Assembly (NCBI GenBank): GCA_029261715.1
Contig: JAJDAT010000025.1
Location: forward strand, 186,001 to 250,000
Direction of reading: 5' to 3'
Length of the DNA stretch: 64,000 bases
Origin: Nitrospinia bacterium
Lineage (GTDB): Bacteria > Nitrospinota > Nitrospinia > Nitrospinales > JAJDAT01
Part shown: positions 33,451 through 43,417 of the stretch, piece by piece
Layout: every line of letters starts with the position of its first letter
Numbering within the stretch: the first letter of the stretch is position 1
Notes under the pieces: model-generated
Databases searched by the model: none
The model's input: only the letters and a program-made list of their open reading frames with translations
Told to the model about the DNA's origin: nothing
Translations under genes and position numbers: made by a program

Positions 33451-35691
33451 TTGTCTAATACTGAAAAGTTTAAATTTTATCCAGAGTCAGAGAAGCTGGA
33501 AAATAGTCAAAATGACATAGCTCTTCATGGCCAAAACCAAGTATTAGAAATGCTGGCGACAGGTCAGTCTTTGAAAGCCACTCTAGATGTTTTAATTCAA
33601 AAGGTTGAAGCGCAGATAGACCGAATACGCGGTTCCATTTTTACGCTAGACAGTTCCGGAAAGTTTTTTTTAACAGCCTCAGCTCCGAGTTTACCGGAAG
33701 AAGTACACAATGCATTCGACGGCTTTGCAGTCAACGAGAAAGTAGGTTCTTGCGGGCCTGCTGTTACCCATAATAAGACTATTATTGTTGAAAATATTCA
33801 ATTAGATCCTAAATGGGAAGGTTTCCAAAGTTTTGCAGAAAACAATCAACTTGGAAGCTGTTGGTCTACTCCAATAAGAAATGTTGAAGGAAAAGTATTA
33901 GGAACTTTTTGTTGTTTCTTTTACGAACCGAGAAAACCGACCGAAGAGGAAATGCAAAAAGTTATTTTTGCCGCTTATCTAGCTGGAATTGCTATACAGA
34001 TGAAAATAGGCGAAATGGCAAATCGTGAAAGTGAGGAGCGCGATAGAAGGAGTTTGGAGCAACTACGCTCCATAATGGAGGGAACTGCATCCGATACTGG
34101 TGATAAATTTCTTCAATCTCTAGTTTTCAATTTAGCTGATTCTTTAAAAGTAAACTTTGCATTTTTAGGTCGTTTGGATGGTCGAATAAATAAAACTGTG
34201 GCTTTTTGGTCAAAAGGTAAATTTCAACCTAATATCGAGTTCGATATTTTGGGTACCCCTTGCGAACAGGTTATTGGAAGAAACGAGATTCAAATTTACC
34301 CAAGTGATGTGCAAAATAAATTTCCTGAAGATCATATATTAAGAGAACTCGGAATTCATAGTTATTTAGGTGTACCTTTAGTTAATGAATCGAAAAAGGT
34401 TATTGGCAATTTAGTGGTTATGGATACAAAACCAATGCAAGACCCTTCGATAGCAAAAATGATTATGGCAATTTTTAGCGCAAGGGCTGAAGCGGAGTTA
34501 GCTCGTAAATATGCTGAAGAAGCTTTACTAAAAGGTAAAAATGAGCTTGAAAATGTCAGTCAAGCCAAATCTGATTTCCTTTCTAGAATGAGCCACGAAC
34601 TCCGAACCCCAATGAATGCAATATTAGGTTTTTCTCAATTATTGACTATTAACTCAAAGGAGAAATTGTCGACTAGCCAACAGGATTGCGTTGATGAAAT
34701 CGAAAAGGCGGGAAATCATTTGCTTTCTCTTATTAACGAGGTGCTAGATTTGAGTAAAATTGAATCTGGCCAAATGGCGATTGCTCCTATCTCAATCGAG
34801 CTGATGTCATTAACTAAAGAGATTGCCGTATTGATGGAACCTTTAGCTAAAAACTACGATGTTCAATTATTGAATGAATGCGATCTAGTTAAAGAAGTGC
34901 CTTTGACAGTATTTGCTGATCGTATGCGACTGAAACAAGTTATGTTGAATTTATTATCGAACGGAATTAAATATAATAAAAAAGGTGGAACTGTTCGATT
35001 ATTCTGCACAAAAGAAGGAGTAGGGAAAGTTCGGATTCATGTTAAGGATACGGGAAAAGGAATTATAGATAGTAAATTAGAAAAATTATACGAGCCTTTT
35101 GACCGTCTTGGTGAGGAAAACTCGGAAGTGGAAGGATCAGGCATTGGGCTCACCATAACCCAGAAGCTCGTTGAATTAATGAATGGGGAAATCTTTGTGG
35201 AAAGTGAGTTAGGAGTGGGGAGTTGTTTTTCTATAGAATTGCCGGTCGGAGACAGTAAAGAAGAGGATAAGCAAGAACAGGTCGTAGAGCTCGAAGAGCC
35301 TAAGAAAATAAGCCCAATAGTTTTATATATAGAAGATAATCCCGCAAACTTGGCATTAGTTAAGCGTATTTTGTTGTTACGCGACGAAATACAGTTATTG
35401 ACTGCGCAAGAAGCTCGTTTAGGGATAGAATTAGCTCGCGCTCACCGACCAGATTTGATATTGATGGATATCAATCTACCGGGGATGAGCGGCATCGAAG
35501 CGCTTAAACATCTACAAACGTTTGATGAAACCAAAGATATACCTGCCATAGCCATTAGCGCATATATAACTCAAGATGACATAGATAGGGCAATGTCTGC
35601 CGGATTTCTAAAATACCTTACTAAACCAATCAAGGTAGATGAATTTTTAGAAACTATCGACATTATTTTGGCTAAGGGCAAGCTAGAATAA
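33451..35691 (+). CDS. Soluble hybrid sensor histidine kinase (GAF-GAF-HisKA-HATPase-REC)
   Basis: Two GAF domains (about residues 25-190 and 210-350) precede the HisKA phospho-acceptor helix with SRMSHELRTPMNA (His near 383), the ATPase with MLNLLSNGIKYN, DTGKGI and GSGIGLTI, and a receiver domain whose acceptor Asp is in LILMDINLPGMSG (near 673), followed by the conserved Lys in YLTKPI. There is no membrane segment, so it senses a cytoplasmic signal. No output gene is adjacent. The start is a TTG with GAGAG just upstream. The second GAF is less typical than the first. Confidence 0.92.
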   Translation: MSNTEKFKFYPESEKLENSQNDIALHGQNQVLEMLATGQSLKATLDVLIQKVEAQIDRIRGSIFTLDSSGKFFLTASAPSLPEEVHNAFDGFAVNEKVGSCGPAVTHNKTIIVENIQLDPKWEGFQSFAENNQLGSCWSTPIRNVEGKVLGTFCCFFYEPRKPTEEEMQKVIFAAYLAGIAIQMKIGEMANRESEERDRRSLEQLRSIMEGTASDTGDKFLQSLVFNLADSLKVNFAFLGRLDGRINKTVAFWSKGKFQPNIEFDILGTPCEQVIGRNEIQIYPSDVQNKFPEDHILRELGIHSYLGVPLVNESKKVIGNLVVMDTKPMQDPSIAKMIMAIFSARAEAELARKYAEEALLKGKNELENVSQAKSDFLSRMSHELRTPMNAILGFSQLLTINSKEKLSTSQQDCVDEIEKAGNHLLSLINEVLDLSKIESGQMAIAPISIELMSLTKEIAVLMEPLAKNYDVQLLNECDLVKEVPLTVFADRMRLKQVMLNLLSNGIKYNKKGGTVRLFCTKEGVGKVRIHVKDTGKGIIDSKLEKLYEPFDRLGEENSEVEGSGIGLTITQKLVELMNGEIFVESELGVGSCFSIELPVGDSKEEDKQEQVVELEEPKKISPIVLYIEDNPANLALVKRILLLRDEIQLLTAQEARLGIELARAHRPDLILMDINLPGMSGIEALKHLQTFDETKDIPAIAISAYITQDDIDRAMSAGFLKYLTKPIKVDEFLETIDIILAKGKLE

Positions 35692-35745
35692 ACATATCCA
35701 GATTATTAAACTAACTAAAATTCGAGTTCTGAAGACGATTCTATT

Positions 35746-37239
35746 TTAATTATAGCTGCGGTCTGATTTAGTTATGGAAGAAGCTATAATTTTTTTAGCG
35801 TGTTGTTTTTGTTTGGGGGCTTTATCGTATGCAGCGACAATTGTCGCTTTTTCTGTTTCTTCTAAAACGTATAGTTTTTGAATTGAGTTTTGCATAAAAG
35901 CATCTTTGTAAGCTTTTTTTACGGGAGGACCGCCAGGGGATTTAAAGGATAACGGATTAATAGGTTTTCCAAATTTTTTAAGTTGAAAGTCTAGATGAGG
36001 ACCAGTGGATGCTCCAGTTGTTCCAACATACCCAATGACTTGACCTTGATGAACCTTTTTCCCTTTCTTGACTCCTCGTCCAAACTTTGAGAGATGAGAG
36101 TAAGCGGTTCGGTAAACTCCATAATGAGTTAATGCAACATATTTTCCTGCCCGGCCATTACGTCCTGCAGAAGCGACTATCCCATCGGCTAAGGCGACCA
36201 CAGGAGTTCCTATGGGAGCGGCGTAGTCAACACCCAAGTGAGGTAAATACTTTTTATAGACCGGGTGGAATCTGCGGTAAGTATATCGTGAAGAAATCCT
36301 ACTATATTTCAAAGGAGCTTTTAGAAACTGTTTTACTAGCGGTTTGCCCTCCGATGTATAGTACCTTGCGCTTCCGTTCGGGGCTTTAAAGTAAATTGCA
36401 TCGAATGTTTTTTTACGAGTTTGAAGGATTGCCGCTAAAATCTTACCGTCTTTAACGAACTTACCATCACGCGATTTGGTTTCGACTAAAAATTTAAATT
36501 TGTCTCCTTTTCGTATATCTTTAAAAAAGTTGACATCCCAGGCAAATACTTCAGTAAGGTCTAATGCGTTTTGGTACGACCCTCCATATTCGAGCACGTC
36601 TGCTATTAAGCTATTTTTGATAGATCCTTTGACGATTTTAAAATCAGTATCGAATTTATAGTTTATTATTTCCGCTTTATAAGTGGAGCCTCTTTTTTTG
36701 AGTCGATAATAGCGAGAATTATTGAAGTAATATTCAAAACGATTGAATTCTCCTGTAGAGGATAATTCAATTTTATAATTTTTGTTCATTTGAAGCTTAC
36801 TGAGGTTTAAAACTTTTTTTGACGCTTTAACCATCTTCAAAGCTTCATTGGGAGCAACTTTGGCTTTGGTCATTATCTTGGAAAAGCTGTCATTTTTTAA
36901 AATGGAGCCTGTTAAAAATATAGATTTTGGCTTAGGTGGGGGAAGTTTTTTTAACGTTGGTTTTACTGGCGTTTTTTTTGAATGGAGATTAGGCTTTTTG
37001 GGTTTTGTGGCTAATGGAAAAAATGGGCGCGAGTCCTTTGGAGGTAACGCAGCTTTTTGAAATTTATTAACGGGTTTTGTAACGGTCGTTTTGTGAACAG
37101 GAGCGACAGAAAGTATCCAAAGAATTCCCATCACACAAGTGGAAATGACTAAAATAGCGGCGGGCCATTTTGTTTTTACGATATCTTTTTCTTTTTCAAT
37201 ATGTTCTTCGGGCGAAGGTTTGGTCGATTTTTTATCCAT
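35746..37239 (-). CDS. M23 family metallopeptidase, membrane-anchored
   Basis: An N-terminal membrane segment (about residues 27-46, WPAAILVISTCVMGILWIL) is followed by a Pro/Lys-rich linker, a LysM/OapA-like region (SFSKIMTKAKVAPNEALKMVKA), and a C-terminal M23 (lysostaphin-type) domain. Zinc ligands are the HxxxD of HLGVDYAAPIGTPV (near residue 333) and HLDFQ (near 416), with the catalytic HYG/SHLSKFG segment between. It probably cuts cross-links in peptidoglycan during growth or division. It overlaps the upstream plsC gene by eight bases. Confidence 0.92.
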   Translation of the reverse strand: MDKKSTKPSPEEHIEKEKDIVKTKWPAAILVISTCVMGILWILSVAPVHKTTVTKPVNKFQKAALPPKDSRPFFPLATKPKKPNLHSKKTPVKPTLKKLPPPKPKSIFLTGSILKNDSFSKIMTKAKVAPNEALKMVKASKKVLNLSKLQMNKNYKIELSSTGEFNRFEYYFNNSRYYRLKKRGSTYKAEIINYKFDTDFKIVKGSIKNSLIADVLEYGGSYQNALDLTEVFAWDVNFFKDIRKGDKFKFLVETKSRDGKFVKDGKILAAILQTRKKTFDAIYFKAPNGSARYYTSEGKPLVKQFLKAPLKYSRISSRYTYRRFHPVYKKYLPHLGVDYAAPIGTPVVALADGIVASAGRNGRAGKYVALTHYGVYRTAYSHLSKFGRGVKKGKKVHQGQVIGYVGTTGASTGPHLDFQLKKFGKPINPLSFKSPGGPPVKKAYKDAFMQNSIQKLYVLEETEKATIVAAYDKAPKQKQHAKKIIASSITKSDRSYN

Positions 37240-37969
37240 TAGAATTAGAGTTCTCCGCGAAGGTGGCGCAAATCATTTGTCGCACGTTATCTAAAACCGC
37301 ATCTCTTTCTTTTTTATCTAAGCTTTTTATTTCAATTGGTTTTAAAAATATTATTTTTATGTTGCCGGGTTTTACTCCGTAACTTCCTTTTCTCATTACT
37401 TTGCCAGTTCCCATAATTACTGTGGGAATCATAGGCGCTTCTGATCGTATAGCTAATAAATGACTTCCCTTTTTAAACTCGGCAATTGTTCCGTCTATGG
37501 AACGGGTTCCTTCAGGAAAAATGACTGCAGAAGCGCCATTTTTAATCCTATCCAATGCGTCGTTAAACGCCTTAAGAGATTCTTTTCGGTTACCCCTGCG
37601 CACTTTTACGTAGTTAGCGGCAGACATCGCCCAGCCAACAAAGGGTAGATAAAACAAACCTGCTTTAGCCATCCATCGTAATTGGACTGGTAAAAAACCA
37701 GCCAGGGCAAAAATATCGAAAAAGCTTTGATGGTTGGCGACGAATAACTGGGCGCGTTGAGAATCGACATTTTCTAAACCCACTAATTCAACATGAACGC
37801 CGCAGGCTTTACAAATCCAACAAGCCCATAAGCTATTTACTTTGTGACTGGTTTTTCCCGAATGATCTATTAAGCGGGTAATAACGGACAACGTTCCAAG
37901 GATAATAGAAAGGACCGTTATAGTGACCCAAAACCTTGTTGCGTTAAAAAACGAATTGAAAAAACTCAA
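37232..37969 (-). CDS. plsC: 1-acyl-sn-glycerol-3-phosphate acyltransferase
   Basis: PlsC adds the second acyl chain in phosphatidic acid synthesis at the inner membrane. The catalytic HxxxxD motif is NHQSFFD (near residues 78-84), and FPEGTRS (near 147) is the substrate-binding block. An N-terminal membrane helix spans about residues 10-30 (FWVTITVLSIILGTLSVI). Length 245 is typical. The M23 peptidase gene overlaps its end, linking envelope lipid and wall functions. A striking palindrome/direct-repeat cluster lies 43 bases upstream. Confidence 0.94.
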   Translation of the reverse strand: MSFFNSFFNATRFWVTITVLSIILGTLSVITRLIDHSGKTSHKVNSLWACWICKACGVHVELVGLENVDSQRAQLFVANHQSFFDIFALAGFLPVQLRWMAKAGLFYLPFVGWAMSAANYVKVRRGNRKESLKAFNDALDRIKNGASAVIFPEGTRSIDGTIAEFKKGSHLLAIRSEAPMIPTVIMGTGKVMRKGSYGVKPGNIKIIFLKPIEIKSLDKKERDAVLDNVRQMICATFAENSNSNG

Positions 37970-38011
37970 AGATGGCCCCAGATTTTGTAATGTTTTCTGG
38001 GTTTATTAGTT

Positions 38012-38071
38012 ATTTGTTTAAATTTAAACAAATTTAAACAAATAGTTAAAATCTCTGATATTTAAACAAAT
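38012..38071. repeat. Palindrome and direct-repeat cluster of TTTAAACAAAT
   Basis: ATTTGTTTAAA (38012-38022) is followed at once by its reverse complement TTTAAACAAAT (38023-38033), a perfect 22-bp palindrome. A second direct copy follows at 38033-38043, ten bases on, and another at 38061-38071. The 10-bp step equals one DNA helical turn, so bound proteins would sit on one face. The cluster is just upstream of plsC and reads as an operator region. The regulator is unknown. Confidence 0.55.
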
Positions 38072-38164
38072 TTTTGGGAGTTTTGCAAGAGGGTAAGCTT
38101 TGAATTTATTAAAAATTTGAGAAGAAAAGTGTTTGAAGTTTGGGGTCTTTTGGCTTTAAGAAGA

Positions 38165-39757
38165 TTAAGTTTCCTGCAACTCTGGTGTCGCTTCATCGGT
38201 GGCTTGAGAACCGTCTTGAAGTCCTTCTATTAACCTGTTCAACTCTTCCGCCAATATCATTAATCCTTGTGAAATACTATTAGTTTGTTGAGTTGATGCG
38301 GAATAATGGTGGATGCCTTGTTCAATTTCCTTTAGCGCTTCAAAAACTTGGCTAGTAGCAAATTCCTGCTGTTGAGTGGAAAAAGAGATAGTTGTAGCAG
38401 CGTCATTAGCAGAACGCGCTCCGTTAACTAAACCTTCGAATTGATTAAGAGTTTGGGCCGCGAGGTCGTTGACGGTTTTGATTTTTTTTGTGCCGTTTTC
38501 CGAAGATACGACTAATTTATTAATAGAAGCTTGTACTTCTTCAATTCGACTTTCGATATCTAGAGTGGATTTCATAACGTTGTCGGCAAGGTTCCGGATC
38601 TCTACCGCAACAACCCCAAACCTTTTTCCAGTTTCTCCAGCGCTGGCAGCTTCAATCGCCGCGTTAAAGGCAATCAGTTTGGTTTGATCTGCGATGTGGC
38701 TAATAATTTCCATAACGGAGCCAATTTCTTGTGATTTTCTTCCCAACTCCACAATTTCCATTAAGTTCCCTTCGTTATCGCGAGTGATATCGTCCATTCT
38801 CTCTTTTAATGATTCCAAAGCATGCACGCCTTTTTCAGAATAGGTAACGGAGGTTGAAGAGGTGTCAACAACCAGTGTAGAATTTTCTGCAATTTGGCTA
38901 GATGTTGTAGCAAGCTGTTTAAGAGTTGCTGAAATTTCTGAAATGGAAGTGGATTGGTCGGCGGCAATCCCAACTTGTTCTAAAATTGCGGCAGACATTT
39001 CGTTGGATGAAGATGTCAGTGTTTTAGACGTGTTAGCTATTGAGTTAATTTGATTTTCGAACGAATGTCTAATATTTCTGACCATGTTTTTGAAGTTTTT
39101 ACATAAAACGCCTACTTCATCACGCGTTTTAATATCAATATCAACATTAGTGTTGCCTTGGGAAATATTGTCTGCGGCTTCCGTTAGTTGAATGAGAGGT
39201 CTAGTAATTCTGTTACTGAAGAAATACGAAAACAAAACTCCCAGCAAAAGCATAGCGAGACAAATATAAAGTGTGGTTGTTTCGTTCTTTGAAATATTTT
39301 CATAAAAGCTTTTTAAAGATAAGCCTAAAATGACGTTCCCGTATTTGGTTTTGTTGTAGACTATGGGAGTTACTATGAAAAAATTTTCCTCAATCTCAAA
39401 AATTTCCTTTGCCTTTAATGCTTCTGAAACATCTAAACTGATATCTCCTGGATTGAAAGTAGATACAGGTTCATTGTCTTCGTCAAATATTCCAATATAA
39501 GCTAGACGAGAGTCCTGTTTCCCCCAATTGATCGCACTTGAAATAATCGAGAGATCTAATACTTCTAAACTAATTCCAGAAGTTAACGCAATCATTTCGC
39601 TCATTGTGGTTATATGATTATTCAAATTGGTCAAAGCTTGGACTCTATAAGTCTTCGGGTAATAGTTGAAGTTGAAAAACGTAAATAGAAGTATTAATGA
39701 GGAAAAAAGCCCGACCAACTTTAAGCGAATTGGAATACGCAAAGTGGAACCAAACAT
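38165..39757 (-). CDS. Methyl-accepting chemotaxis protein
   Basis: A transmembrane chemoreceptor. Membrane segments lie near residues 10-27 and 176-195, enclosing a periplasmic sensor of about 145 residues. A HAMP domain follows (about 195-250, SNRITRPLIQLTEAADNISQG), then the cytoplasmic signalling domain with the hairpin tip AFNAAIEAASAGETGKRFGVVA near residue 362, which contacts CheA and CheW. The C-terminus lacks a CheR-docking pentapeptide. It stands alone, without che genes nearby. With the flagellar genes at 47-52 kb it supports motility. Confidence 0.94.
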   Translation of the reverse strand: MFGSTLRIPIRLKLVGLFSSLILLFTFFNFNYYPKTYRVQALTNLNNHITTMSEMIALTSGISLEVLDLSIISSAINWGKQDSRLAYIGIFDEDNEPVSTFNPGDISLDVSEALKAKEIFEIEENFFIVTPIVYNKTKYGNVILGLSLKSFYENISKNETTTLYICLAMLLLGVLFSYFFSNRITRPLIQLTEAADNISQGNTNVDIDIKTRDEVGVLCKNFKNMVRNIRHSFENQINSIANTSKTLTSSSNEMSAAILEQVGIAADQSTSISEISATLKQLATTSSQIAENSTLVVDTSSTSVTYSEKGVHALESLKERMDDITRDNEGNLMEIVELGRKSQEIGSVMEIISHIADQTKLIAFNAAIEAASAGETGKRFGVVAVEIRNLADNVMKSTLDIESRIEEVQASINKLVVSSENGTKKIKTVNDLAAQTLNQFEGLVNGARSANDAATTISFSTQQQEFATSQVFEALKEIEQGIHHYSASTQQTNSISQGLMILAEELNRLIEGLQDGSQATDEATPELQET

Positions 39758-40205
39758 GAGATACCTTTGATTAAATGATTAGGTTTTTATATAAAAAATT
39801 ATTGAACGTTAGTTGAGGATGTATCGCAGTTTTAGATCGTGTTAAAGTGAAAGCATTAATAGATATAATACTTTCATTTATAGCTTATTCACTCATATAT
39901 TTTAACGCTTTATTTTATTTTATTGTAAAAAAGGTAAGGTTTTATTTTTGGAATTGACGAGAAATAATAATTGCTTAAAATGAACAAACAACGAACATTT
40001 GTTTCTTAAATTGATAATATCTAAGAGGAGTGTTTTCAAAAGACTTCAAAATACGACGAATATTAAAACGCTTTAAATTTTCGATTAAGCTAAATCAAAG
40101 TTTCCATGCCTAATCCATATAATAACAAGTTAAGCAATAGTAGAACGATCTCAGTTTAAGTTATTTGAGTCTTATTTTTATTCATTTTTTATTAGAGTTT
40201 TTACC
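39758..40205. other. 448-base intergenic region without recognised features
   Basis: This AT-rich stretch separates the minus-strand chemoreceptor from a small plus-strand gene. It should hold divergent promoters. I found no sigma-28 or sigma-54 consensus, no long hairpin and no coding frame. Confidence 0.4.
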
Positions 40206-40433
40206 ATGGCCCAATCGATGGAAGAAATTAAAGAATTCATCAAAGATTACTTAACCCGCTATAAAAAAGAAACAAACCTTGAAGAAATCAAGACAGATTA
40301 TTTGAATTCGTTTGACGAAAATGAATCTCCTTCCATAGAACCTTTCTATGCTGCGTGGAATAAGTTAAGGGAAGAAAATATTGTCGTCATGGTTTTAGGT
40401 TCAGAAAATACCTACCAATTAAAAAAGAATTAA
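40206..40433 (+). CDS. Hypothetical protein, 75 residues
   Basis: A small, charged, soluble protein (MEEIKEFIKDYLTRYKKETNLEEIKTDYL, later AAWNKLREENIVVMV and YQLKKN). The helix-then-strand order hints at a small winged-helix-like fold, but I cannot assign a family. It has no cysteines or signal peptide. It lies upstream of ppdK on the same strand with a 311-base gap. Codon use looks like the neighbours. Confidence 0.55.
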   Translation: MAQSMEEIKEFIKDYLTRYKKETNLEEIKTDYLNSFDENESPSIEPFYAAWNKLREENIVVMVLGSENTYQLKKN

Positions 40434-40744
40434 TAGATTAAAGTTTGTAATTTTAAAAACCCCAACCTAAATAAAGCGACCTTCGAAAATTAGAAGCTTT
40501 ATAAACTTTTTACATCATTCTCAAATTTAATCGATTGCTAATGTTGAATCGCCATCATATATTTGCTGCGATTAAAGTGAAAAATAGAAGAATTTAGTTC
40601 TTGCTAAGAGTTTATGAACAAGGGTCTTTTAATAAATAGCTTAAAAATGGTTTGAGATATGTTTTTTCCTTTAAATTCGCGTTCTAATCGTGCAAAATCT
40701 TCGGTTCAGTATAGTGTTTTGAGAGGTCATCAGGAGAATATTAA
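40434..40744 (+). other. 311-base leader/intergenic region before ppdK
   Basis: No coding frame. It contains the Shine-Dalgarno AGGAG of ppdK at about 40732-40736 and probably its promoter; TATAGT near 40710 is a possible -10 box but no good -35 box was found at normal spacing. Confidence 0.35.
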
Positions 40745-43414
40745 ATGACAAAGTGGGTTTATACATTTGGAACTGAAAAAACTGAAGGCAATGCAAAAAT
40801 GCGTGATCTTCTGGGCGGCAAGGGCGCAAATTTAGCCGAGATGGCCTCGTTAGGCCTACCTGTGCCTCCGGGATTTACTATAACTACAGAAGTTTGTACC
40901 TATTATTATAAGCATGAAAATTCTTATCCCCCAGAATTAAAGAGTTTGGTGGAAACTGCTCTGGCGGGAGTTGAAAAGGCCATGGGAATGGGGTTTGGCG
41001 ATAAAGAAAATCCATTATTGGTATCAGTGCGATCTGGAGCTAGGGTTTCTATGCCAGGTATGATGGATACCGTTCTCAACCTTGGATTAAATGATGAAAC
41101 TGTTGAAGGGTTGGCAAAAAAATCGAATGACGAGCGTTTTGCATGGGATTCCTACCGTCGGTTTGTGCAAATGTATGGCGACGTTGTATTAGGCGTAGAC
41201 CACCACGATTTTGAAGAAGTAATAGCCACTTACAAAGAAGATAACGGAATTACGGAAGACACCGATGTTAGCGCGCAAGGATGGCAAGATATTGTAGGTC
41301 AATTCAAAGCCACGATTGAACTCCAGTTGGGAAAACCATTTCCAAATGACCCAAAAGAACAGCTTTGGGGAGCGATTGGCGCAGTATTTGGTTCTTGGAT
41401 GGTTCCACGTGCGATTAAATATAGGCAAATTAACGATATATCTGCCGATTGGGGAACCGCTGTTAATGTTCAATCGATGGTATTTGGGAATATGGGAGCC
41501 GATTGCGCTACAGGTGTGGCTTTTACGAGAGACCCATCTACCGGAGAAAACTATTTTTATGGTGAATATCTAATCAACGCCCAAGGCGAAGATGTTGTGG
41601 CGGGGATCAGAACCCCCCAATCCCTTACCAAAAAAGGGCGCGAAATGGAAGGAAGCGATTTGCCCTCCATGGAAGAATCGATGCCTAAAGTTTTTGGCCA
41701 ACTAGGTGACTTGAGGGACAAGCTGGAATCTCATTTCAGAGATATTCAAGACCTGGAGTTTACGGTGCAGCAGGGAGAACTCTTCATGCTCCAGACGCGA
41801 ACCGGGAAACGTTCTGCAAAAGCGGCTTTAAAAATCGCTGTGGATATGGTGAACGAAGGTCGTATAAATAAAGAAGAGGCTTTGCTTAGAGTTGAACCGT
41901 CTTCTTTAGACCAGCTTTTACATCCAACCTTAGATCCGAAAGCAGAACGTAATGTTATCGCCAAAGGATTACCAGCTTCGCCAGGGGCAGCATCAGGAAA
42001 AATAGTATTCACTTCAGACGAAGCAGAAGCGAAGAAGCTTATTGGCGAGTCAGTTATTTTATGTCGACAGGAAACCAGCCCGGAAGATATCCATGGGATG
42101 CACGCTGCTGTAGGAATTTTAACTTCTAGAGGCGGCATGACCAGTCATGCGGCGGTAGTTGCTCGCGGTATGGGGAAATGTTGCGTTGCCGGAGCGGGCG
42201 ATTTACATATCGATGTTAAAACTCTCACGATTAGTGTAAATGGAAGCCAGATCAAAGAAGGTGATGTTTTGACAATTGACGGTTCTACCGGAGAAGTTAT
42301 TTTGGGAGAAGTGCCAACTGTAAAACCCGAAATGTCCGGCGACTTTGGCACACTTATGGGATGGGCGGATGAATACAGACGTATGAAAGTGCGAACGAAT
42401 GCGGAAACTGAATTAGACGCTAAAACTGCTGTAGATTTTGGTGCCCAAGGAATTGGTCTATGCCGAACTGAACATATGTTTTTTGATCACACTCGGATTC
42501 AGAACGTTCGAGAAATGATCTTTGCGACTAATGAGTCCGAACGTCGCGCTGCTCTTGAAAAGCTATTGCCCGAACAACGCAAGGATTTTGCAGAACTATT
42601 TACAATTATGAAAGGCATGCCTATTACCGTGCGTTTGTTAGATCCGCCTTTGCATGAATTTCTACCTCATGAAGAAGAAGATATAAAACACTTTTCGGAA
42701 GCTGCTGGAATAGGCGAAGATCAAGTTAGAGTTCGATTGGGGGATTTGGCAGAGATGAACCCAATGTTGGGGCATCGTGGTTGTCGTTTAGGTATTACCT
42801 ATCCGGAGATATACGAAATGCAGGCGCGGGCAATTTTTGAAGCGGCCTTAGAAGTAGCCGATAAAGGTCAAAGCGTTATCCCTGAAATCATGATTCCATT
42901 GGTTGCTACTCGAAAAGAGTTAGAAATGATGAGAGAGGTTGTGATCAGCGCAGCCGAAACCGTTTTTAAAGAGAGAGGCAAGAAAGTCGATTATATTGTA
43001 GGAACAATGATCGAGTTACCGCGCGCCGCTTTGACTGCGGGTAAAATTGCAGAAGCCGCTGATTTTTTTAGCTTTGGAACGAACGATTTAACCCAAACAG
43101 CTCTTGGAATGAGTCGAGACGACGTTGCTAGCTTCTTGCCAGAGTATGCCGAGAAAGGGATTTTTGAACGAGATCCGTTCGCTTCGCTAGATATTGAAGG
43201 TGTTGGTCAGTTAATTGAAATAGCTTGCGAACGCGGGCGTAAAACTAATCCGACAATCAAACTTGGAATTTGCGGAGAGCACGGGGGAGATCCGTCATCT
43301 ATTGAATTTTGCGAAAAAGTAGGATTGGACTATGTGTCTTGTTCGCCATACCGTGTTCCGATAGCCCGTTTAGCGGCAGCGCAAGCCACCATCAATAGCA
43401 AAAAAGGATCATAA
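40745..43414 (+). CDS. ppdK: Pyruvate, phosphate dikinase
   Basis: PPDK interconverts pyruvate + ATP + Pi and PEP + AMP + PPi, serving gluconeogenesis or pyrophosphate-linked glycolysis. The N-terminal nucleotide-binding part starts TKWVYTFGTEKTEGN and has LLGGKGANLAEMASLGLPVPPGF. The phospho-carrier His468 is in GGMTSHAAVVARGMGK. The C-terminal PEP/pyruvate barrel ends with GICGEHGGDPSSIEF containing the catalytic Cys (near 843). 889 residues is the usual bacterial length. It converges with the AGCS gene four bases away. A 7-bp hairpin spans the junction (CTCAATC 43417-43423 with GATTGAG 43433-43439). Confidence 0.97.
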   Translation: MTKWVYTFGTEKTEGNAKMRDLLGGKGANLAEMASLGLPVPPGFTITTEVCTYYYKHENSYPPELKSLVETALAGVEKAMGMGFGDKENPLLVSVRSGARVSMPGMMDTVLNLGLNDETVEGLAKKSNDERFAWDSYRRFVQMYGDVVLGVDHHDFEEVIATYKEDNGITEDTDVSAQGWQDIVGQFKATIELQLGKPFPNDPKEQLWGAIGAVFGSWMVPRAIKYRQINDISADWGTAVNVQSMVFGNMGADCATGVAFTRDPSTGENYFYGEYLINAQGEDVVAGIRTPQSLTKKGREMEGSDLPSMEESMPKVFGQLGDLRDKLESHFRDIQDLEFTVQQGELFMLQTRTGKRSAKAALKIAVDMVNEGRINKEEALLRVEPSSLDQLLHPTLDPKAERNVIAKGLPASPGAASGKIVFTSDEAEAKKLIGESVILCRQETSPEDIHGMHAAVGILTSRGGMTSHAAVVARGMGKCCVAGAGDLHIDVKTLTISVNGSQIKEGDVLTIDGSTGEVILGEVPTVKPEMSGDFGTLMGWADEYRRMKVRTNAETELDAKTAVDFGAQGIGLCRTEHMFFDHTRIQNVREMIFATNESERRAALEKLLPEQRKDFAELFTIMKGMPITVRLLDPPLHEFLPHEEEDIKHFSEAAGIGEDQVRVRLGDLAEMNPMLGHRGCRLGITYPEIYEMQARAIFEAALEVADKGQSVIPEIMIPLVATRKELEMMREVVISAAETVFKERGKKVDYIVGTMIELPRAALTAGKIAEAADFFSFGTNDLTQTALGMSRDDVASFLPEYAEKGIFERDPFASLDIEGVGQLIEIACERGRKTNPTIKLGICGEHGGDPSSIEFCEKVGLDYVSCSPYRVPIARLAAAQATINSKKGS

Positions 43415-43417
43415 TTC

